Below are positions 59,279 through 64,000 of a stretch of 64,000 nt of DNA, piece by piece. Made by a program: the position numbers and the translations under genes. Position 1 is the first letter of the stretch, and the number at the start of each line of letters is the position of its first letter. This stretch comes from Longimicrobium sp. (lineage in GTDB: Bacteria > Gemmatimonadota > Gemmatimonadetes > Longimicrobiales > Longimicrobiaceae): assembly GCF_036388275.1 (NCBI RefSeq), contig NZ_DASVSF010000097.1:15026-79025 (forward strand), written 5' to 3'. The notes below the pieces were generated by a model. The model was given only the letters and a program-made list of their open reading frames with translations. It searched no databases and was not told the DNA's origin.

Positions 59279-60133
59279 ATGCACCCGCTGGACCGAACCC
59301 TCAACGAACTGGAAACCGGCATCGACGCCCTGGAATCCGACGAGTTCGAGTTCATGAACGAGAACGAGTGGACCCCCGAGACGGACACCGAAGCCGTCTT
59401 CGACGAAGTGCAGGAGATGGAGCTGGCCGCCGAGCTCCTCGGCATCCAGTCGGAAGAGGAGCTGGAGGAGTTCTTCGGCAAGCTGGTGAAGGCGGCGGGC
59501 AGCTTCATCAAGAGCCCCGTGGGCAAGGCGCTGGGCGGCGTGCTGAAGAACGTGGCGCGCACCGCCCTGCCGGTGGCCGGCGCGGCGCTGGGCAACCTGG
59601 TGGCGCCCGGCGTGGGCGGCATGATCGGCGGCAAGCTGGCCTCCATGGCCGGCCGCGCGTTCGGGCTGGAGCTGGAGGGCATGAGCCCGCAGGACCAGGA
59701 GTTCGAGGTGGCCCGCCGGATGGTGCGGCTGGGCGGCGAGGCGGCCCGGCAGGCCTCGCGGATGCCCGTCGGACCGCCCGACCGCGTGGCCAAGGACGCC
59801 GTGCTGGCCGCGGCGCAGCAGCACGCCCCCGGCCTGCTGGGCGGCGCGGCGGCGGCGGGCGCGCGGTCCGGCGGCGGACGTCCGGGCGGGTGCGCGTGCG
59901 GCGGCCGGTGCGGGGGCCAGGGCGGCGGCGCGCTGCGTGACGCTTCGGGGCGCTTCGCCCGCGCGGGCGGCGGCGGGGGCTACCCCGGCGGCGGCGGTCG
60001 CGGCGGATACCCGGGCGGGGGCCGCGGCGGGTTCGCGGGGGGCGCGCCCATGGGCGGCTACGGCAACCAGGGTGGCGGGCAGCAGGGCAGCTGGTTCCGC
60101 CGCAACGGCGCCATCGTGCTGGTGGGGGCCTGA
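59279..60133 (+). CDS. Glycine-rich protein of an unrecognised cassette, paralogue A
   Basis: 284 residues from the ATG at 59279 (CTGGAGGCATC upstream). Begins MHPLDRTLNELETG, then MELAAELLGIQSEEELEEFFGKLV, a stretch of small-residue helices (SPVGKALGGVLKNVARTALP, AALGNLVAPGVGGMIGG) and LEGMSPQDQEFEVARRMVRLGGEAARQA. It ends with a Gly/Cys-rich stretch and RRNGAIVLVGA. Start, middle and last residues are shared with the paralogue at 63300, so this is a family with possible N- and C-terminal tags. No known family assigned; a secreted or self-assembling protein is a guess. Confidence 0.7.
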   Translation: MHPLDRTLNELETGIDALESDEFEFMNENEWTPETDTEAVFDEVQEMELAAELLGIQSEEELEEFFGKLVKAAGSFIKSPVGKALGGVLKNVARTALPVAGAALGNLVAPGVGGMIGGKLASMAGRAFGLELEGMSPQDQEFEVARRMVRLGGEAARQASRMPVGPPDRVAKDAVLAAAQQHAPGLLGGAAAAGARSGGGRPGGCACGGRCGGQGGGALRDASGRFARAGGGGGYPGGGGRGGYPGGGRGGFAGGAPMGGYGNQGGGQQGSWFRRNGAIVLVGA

Positions 60134-60138
60134 CGGCC

Positions 60139-61449
60139 ATGGCCGCCTCGTTCCCCCACTGGCTGCTGGAGCAGGAGGGCCGCGCGCTCCTCACCCGGCT
60201 CGCGCGCATCAAGCCCTTTGCGCTGCACGAGCCCATGGTGGCGGCGGCGGCCGCGTCCACCGCGGCACAGTCGGCCATCGAGCGCTCCCTGGCCGAGGGG
60301 CGCCGCGAGCTGCGGGGGCGCGTCACCCGCTTCCTGGAGTGGATCCGCGGGCCCGGCGCCTCCAGCACGCCGGAAGACGCGCAGCGCCGCTTCACCTTTT
60401 TGCGGCTGCGCTTCAACGTGGTGCTTTCGCACTTCGACATCTTCGCCGACGTGCTCACCCAGCGCAGCGAGCACGAGACCGGGGTGTGGCTGTCGGGGCT
60501 GGACGTGGTGGCCGAGGACGCGCTGGCGCTGCCGGGCGTGTACGAGCACCCCCCCGTGGTGTGCTACCTGGACCGCGGCCACGGCGCCGCCATCCGCCGC
60601 GCCCGCACCCGCCTGCCCGGCGGGGGCGAAAGCCCGGTGGCCATCATCCGCGTGCCCCGCGAGCGGATGGTGGGAAGCGGCATCGCCTCGTCGCTGGTGC
60701 ACGAGGTGGGGCACCAGGCCGCCGCCCTGCTGGACCTGGTGAACGAGCTGCGCCCCGCCCTGGGGCGCGCCCGCGCCGCCGCCGGCCCGCTGGCCCCCGC
60801 CTGGGTGCTGTACGAGCGGTGGATCTCCGAGATCGTCGCCGACTTCTGGTCCGTCGCGCGGGTGGGCGTGGGGAGCACCACGGGGCTGATGGGGGTGGTG
60901 AGCCTGCCCCGGGCCTTCGTCTTCCGCGGCAGCGTCGACGACCCCCACCCCATTCCCTGGGTGCGCGTGCGGCTTTCGTGCGCCATGGGCGCCCAGCTTC
61001 ACCCCGACCCGCAGTGGGGCGAGCTGTCGCGGGCCTGGGAGCAGTTCTACCCCCTGGGCGACGACGTTCCCGACGAGCAGCGCCGGCAGATCGAGATGTG
61101 CGAGCGCGCCATGCCCGCCTTCGTGCGGATGCTGGCCGGCTTTCGCCCCTCGTTGCTCCGTGGGCGCACCCTGGCGCAGGCCATGGAGCCGGCGGCGCGC
61201 TCGCCCGCCCGGCTGCGCGCCCTGTACCGCGGGGCGGGGGGCAACTTCCAGCGCCTGCGGGGCGGCGCGCCCTCGCTGGTGTTCGCCATCCTGGGCCAGG
61301 CCCGGGCCGACGGCGCCATCACCCCCGAGCAGGAAAGCCGGCTGCTGGCGGACCTGCTGACCTTCTGGGCGCTGCGCAGCACCCTGGAAACCACCGACTT
61401 CGCCGCCGCGCGCCCGCGGGCCGTGGCCGCGCTGTCCATCACGGGCTAA
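60139..61449 (+). CDS. HEVGH metallopeptidase-like protein of the cassette
   Basis: 436 residues, 5 bases after paralogue A. SSLVHEVGHQAAALLDL supplies HExxH and WVLYERWISEIVADFW a downstream Glu, a zinc metallopeptidase-type layout. The rest is helical and Arg/Ala-rich, with ALSITG at the end. No signal peptide. No family name is secure. It could process the glycine-rich partners. Confidence 0.68.
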   Translation: MAASFPHWLLEQEGRALLTRLARIKPFALHEPMVAAAAASTAAQSAIERSLAEGRRELRGRVTRFLEWIRGPGASSTPEDAQRRFTFLRLRFNVVLSHFDIFADVLTQRSEHETGVWLSGLDVVAEDALALPGVYEHPPVVCYLDRGHGAAIRRARTRLPGGGESPVAIIRVPRERMVGSGIASSLVHEVGHQAAALLDLVNELRPALGRARAAAGPLAPAWVLYERWISEIVADFWSVARVGVGSTTGLMGVVSLPRAFVFRGSVDDPHPIPWVRVRLSCAMGAQLHPDPQWGELSRAWEQFYPLGDDVPDEQRRQIEMCERAMPAFVRMLAGFRPSLLRGRTLAQAMEPAARSPARLRALYRGAGGNFQRLRGGAPSLVFAILGQARADGAITPEQESRLLADLLTFWALRSTLETTDFAAARPRAVAALSITG

Positions 61450-61475
61450 CCGCCCCCGATCCTGAAGAGGGAGAA

Positions 61476-63206
61476 ATGATCAACGTGCATCGGCAGGCCA
61501 ATGCAGCGGGCGGCGGAGGATCTCCCCCGTACAAGAGTCCTCCGGAACGCCTCGACGAGCCGCGCAAGATCAGCTGGGACCACGACGACCACGAAAAGCT
61601 GGAGGCGCATCCGCTCACGAAAGCCGCCCAGGTACTCGTCGAGCACTCCACGGCGATCGGCAGGACCGCGGAGCGCATGGTGGAGGCCACGGAGAAGATC
61701 GCCGAGTCGCCGGCCATCACCAGCACCGAGCGCGGGATGACGCTGAAGCGGGCCGGCGAGGTGAACAAGGCCACCTCGGAGCTGTGGATCGCCATCGCGG
61801 CCCACACCGACGCGGTGTCGTTCGACAGCTACGTGGAGTTCATCGACGACGTGCTGTGCAACCCCGCCCCCACCAGCCCCCCCGGACTCGAGGAGTGGAA
61901 CGATCCCGACCTGCGCGCGACCCGCCAGGGGCGCAAGGCCATCCGCGAGCGGCTGGCGTCGGCTCGCCACCTTCCCGGAGGCGAGCTGTACGAGCTGCTG
62001 CGGACCGCGACGGAAGCGTTCCTGCTGATCCACGCCGGCGTGTTCCCCCCCCGGAACACCTCGGCGGCCGTGGGCGACGCCGACGACGACGGCTACGTGG
62101 ATGCCAACTACGACCGGCTGGAAACCGGGGTGCTGGTGTCACACCTCGAAGAAAACCTGCGCGCGTACCTGAGCGTTCCCCGCAACAACTACCTTCACGC
62201 CATCGCCGTCCAGGGCGCGGCGCGGTTGGCCGCGACGTCGCCGCCGGGGCGCAGGATCCGTTCTCCCTTCTGCGCCAACGGCGACGAATTCGTCAGCGAG
62301 CCGCTGCTGCTGGAGCTGATCTGGAACTACTGGATGGAGGAGGGGATGCTCACGCAGACCACCGCCGCCATCACCCGGCGCTTCCAGAACGTGCGCCGCG
62401 CCGGCCCCGGCCCCGACCCGCTGGGCGAGCTGGAGCTTCACCCGCTGCGGGGGCTGAGCGGGTTCCTGTGGGGCTACCTGCAGGACGAGCCCCAGCGCCT
62501 GAGCGTGGCACGGCGGGCGTACGAGTACAGCCACCACTACGGGCTGACGCTGTGGGGCCGCGCGGTGCCGCAGGCGATGGCGGCGGACCCGCGCCCGCGC
62601 TTCCTGGAGGCGTTCCACAACCTGCTGCGCCAGGCCGCGCGCTTCTACCGGGAGGACGCCGACACCACGGTGATCGCCGACGCCTTCCCGGTGCTGAACT
62701 CGCTTCGCGAGGTGCACCTGGTGCTGGCCGAGGGCGCCCACAACCAGTTCCGCGACCTGCCCTGGACGGCGCGGGTGGAGATGCTGATGCAGCAGTGGCT
62801 GCTGGCCCGCCCCGAAATGCGCGAGTTCCTGCGCGGTCGGCAGATGGTGCCGTACCCCGAGGGGTGGATGGGGTCCGTCGACGCAATGAAGCGGCTGCAG
62901 GGATGGGGCGACACCAGCGTCATCCACTTCCGCGACCTGGCCCGCTTCGGCGAGCGGCTGCTGCTTTCCATCCGCTACGGCAACTGGACGGAAATCACCA
63001 GCCAGGACCACGCCGTCGCCTGGCTGCGGTACTGGAAGGAAGAGGTGCAGGGCTACATCCACTCGTACTTCACCGCCACGGGCGTCAACCTGTCGGACGA
63101 CGCGGTGGAGGTGAGCAACCGGGCCGACGTGCGCTACGTGCAGCCGTCGTACCACCTGCGCAACCGGCTGCTGGCCTCGCGCCGCGCCCTGAACGCATCG
63201 CGGTAA
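61476..63206 (+). CDS. Large helical protein of the cassette, unknown function
   Basis: 576 residues from the ATG at 61476 with GAGGGAG upstream. Mostly helical and acidic: RTAERMVEATEKIAESPAI, LWIAIAAHTDAVSFDSYVEFIDDVL, LLLELIWNYWMEEGMLTQTTAAITRRFQNV, RRAYEYSHHYGLTLWGRAV and YWKEEVQGYIHSYFTATGVNLSDDA. No recognised domain. Its place between the peptidase-like and second glycine-rich genes suggests a joint role. Confidence 0.65.
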   Translation: MINVHRQANAAGGGGSPPYKSPPERLDEPRKISWDHDDHEKLEAHPLTKAAQVLVEHSTAIGRTAERMVEATEKIAESPAITSTERGMTLKRAGEVNKATSELWIAIAAHTDAVSFDSYVEFIDDVLCNPAPTSPPGLEEWNDPDLRATRQGRKAIRERLASARHLPGGELYELLRTATEAFLLIHAGVFPPRNTSAAVGDADDDGYVDANYDRLETGVLVSHLEENLRAYLSVPRNNYLHAIAVQGAARLAATSPPGRRIRSPFCANGDEFVSEPLLLELIWNYWMEEGMLTQTTAAITRRFQNVRRAGPGPDPLGELELHPLRGLSGFLWGYLQDEPQRLSVARRAYEYSHHYGLTLWGRAVPQAMAADPRPRFLEAFHNLLRQAARFYREDADTTVIADAFPVLNSLREVHLVLAEGAHNQFRDLPWTARVEMLMQQWLLARPEMREFLRGRQMVPYPEGWMGSVDAMKRLQGWGDTSVIHFRDLARFGERLLLSIRYGNWTEITSQDHAVAWLRYWKEEVQGYIHSYFTATGVNLSDDAVEVSNRADVRYVQPSYHLRNRLLASRRALNASR

Positions 63207-63299
63207 GCCGTTCCCGGCGTGGGGCCGAGCGGCCCCACGCCACCGTCCCGCGGGCCTGGCCCGCGCCAACACACATCTTTTTCCACTGTGGAGGTCACC

Positions 63300-63968
63300 A
63301 TGCACAACCTGGATCGCACCCTCAACGAGTTCACCTTTCAGGGCGAGTACGAGGGCGAGTACGAGGGCGGCTGGACCGGCGAGACGTACGGCGAGCTGCT
63401 GGGCGAAACCGACGAGATGGCGCTGGCGGCGGAGCTGCTGTCGGTGAGCAACGAGTACGAGATGGAGCAGTTCTTCGGCAAGCTGGTCAGCCGCGTGGCC
63501 GGGGCGGCGCGCGGGTTCGCCCAGTCGCAGGCCGGCCAGGCGCTGGGCGGCATTCTCAAGGATGCCGCCGGCAAGGCGCTTCCCGTGGTCGGCGGCGCCA
63601 TCGGCGGGGCCCTGGGCGGGGCGCAGGGCGCGCAGTGGGGCCAGCGCATCGGCGCCGGCGCCAAGGGGGTGCTGGGGTGGGAGATGGAGGGCGGCGACGG
63701 CGAGATGGAGTTCGAGACGGCGCGCGCCCTGGTGCGCACGGCCACCGACGCCATCCAGGCCCTGGGACAGGGCGCGGCGGCGGGCGCTTCGCCCGTGGCG
63801 GCGGCCAAGCAGGTGGCCATCCAGGCGGCCCAGCGGCAGGCGCCACAGCTGCTGCGGGTGATCGCCCAGGCCAAGCCGGGCGGCAACGGCAACGGCGCCA
63901 GCGTCGGCGGCGGAGCCAGCGGCCGGTGGGTGCGCAAGGGCAACCGCATCGTGCTGTACGGCGCGTGA
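63300..63968 (+). CDS. Glycine-rich protein of the cassette, paralogue B
   Basis: 222 residues from the ATG at 63300. MHNLDRTLNEF start, MALAAELLSVSNEYEMEQFFGKLV, small-residue helices (AGQALGGILKDAAGKALPVV, GGAIGGALGGAQGAQ), then WEMEGGDGEMEFETARALVRTATDAIQALG and a closing GRWVRKGNRIVLYGA. Compared with paralogue A the same N-tag, helical segments and final IVLxGA are kept, while the middle differs and has no Cys/Gly tail. Downstream is cut by the window edge. Confidence 0.7.
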   Translation: MHNLDRTLNEFTFQGEYEGEYEGGWTGETYGELLGETDEMALAAELLSVSNEYEMEQFFGKLVSRVAGAARGFAQSQAGQALGGILKDAAGKALPVVGGAIGGALGGAQGAQWGQRIGAGAKGVLGWEMEGGDGEMEFETARALVRTATDAIQALGQGAAAGASPVAAAKQVAIQAAQRQAPQLLRVIAQAKPGGNGNGASVGGGASGRWVRKGNRIVLYGA

Positions 63969-64000
63969 CCACGGCGGGCGGGCGCTCCGGCGCCCGCCCC

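Noticed and set aside
59937..61475. Long N-terminal extension in frame with the 576-residue protein
   Set aside because: Upstream of 61476 it is a shadow of the glycine-rich and HEVGH genes; an ATG with GAGGGAG is present at 61476.

Overview
The window is GC-rich (high G+C at third codon positions), with dense operons joined by ATGA/GTGA overlaps and many GTG/TTG starts. It has many lipoproteins with short lipobox signals, Ig-like/PKD secreted proteins, tandem metallopeptidases, a system I cytochrome c maturation operon, and several small peptides with a MKKL(K/R)LxLDxLxVxSF leader. This combination suggests Gemmatimonadota, and within it a Longimicrobium-like soil bacterium. That placement is inferred from gene style; no rRNA or universal marker here settles it.

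Layout. 1-6.1 kb: glucosamine-6-P deaminase fused to a PIG-L domain (runs off the left edge), DUF559 nuclease-like protein, serine hydrolase, DUF4349 lipoprotein, LLM flavin oxidoreductase. 6.1-12.6 kb (minus): two tandem M30-like lipoprotein metallopeptidases and a pair of unrecognised lipoproteins. 12.9-14.4 kb: argF and a DinB protein. 14.4-15.4 kb: gene-free repeat field. 15.4-21.3 kb: a polyamine-type cluster (SpeD-like, zinc-ribbon/DUF4178 membrane protein, small membrane protein, DUF350, membrane-fused SpeE, small protein, flavin amine oxidase). 21.4-22.8 kb: island of small minus-strand genes. 22.9-24.6 kb: YpdA-like reductase and two small proteins. 25.2-31.1 kb: the ccmE-F-H-I-A-B-C-D operon. 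31.2-38.4 kb: RiPP-like peptide, Ser/Thr kinase with TPRs, LprI-like protein, tRNA-like element, PD40 lipoprotein, DUF433/DUF5615 toxin-antitoxin pair, quinone oxidoreductase, GH16-like lipoprotein.

38.6-40.9 kb is a less GC-rich accessory patch: a small minus gene, an HTH protein, an AAA ATPase, a truncated DUF4276 protein and an orphan DUF433 antitoxin. 41.0-44.7 kb: superoxide dismutase and the three-subunit transhydrogenase. 44.9-47.6 kb: AAA ATPase with AT-rich promoter, RiPP-like peptide, ftsY. 47.6-48.4 kb: second repeat field. 48.4-52.6 kb: RiPP-like peptide, two CorC/hemolysin-type membrane proteins, GntR regulator. 52.8-56.6 kb: RES/antitoxin module, HAD phosphatase, and a PRTase-like plus kinase-like fusion. 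56.9-58.0 kb: HhH lipoprotein and membrane protein. 58.1-58.8 kb: tandem Cys-rich RiPP-like precursors. 59.3-64.0 kb: an unrecognised four-gene cassette bracketed by two paralogous glycine-rich proteins, with a HEVGH metallopeptidase-like protein and a large helical protein between them.

How the genes work together. The ccm operon forms one haem export and ligation pathway. Its CcmE carries Cys in a CxxxY motif and its CcmH keeps one cysteine, an unusual version of system I. The polyamine cluster looks like a complete membrane-associated module for making and oxidising a polyamine-like compound. Five RiPP-like precursors share a leader, but no modifying enzyme is in the window, so any modification must be done in trans. 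The 59-64 kb cassette and the Cys-rich peptides beside it are the best candidates here for an undescribed system.
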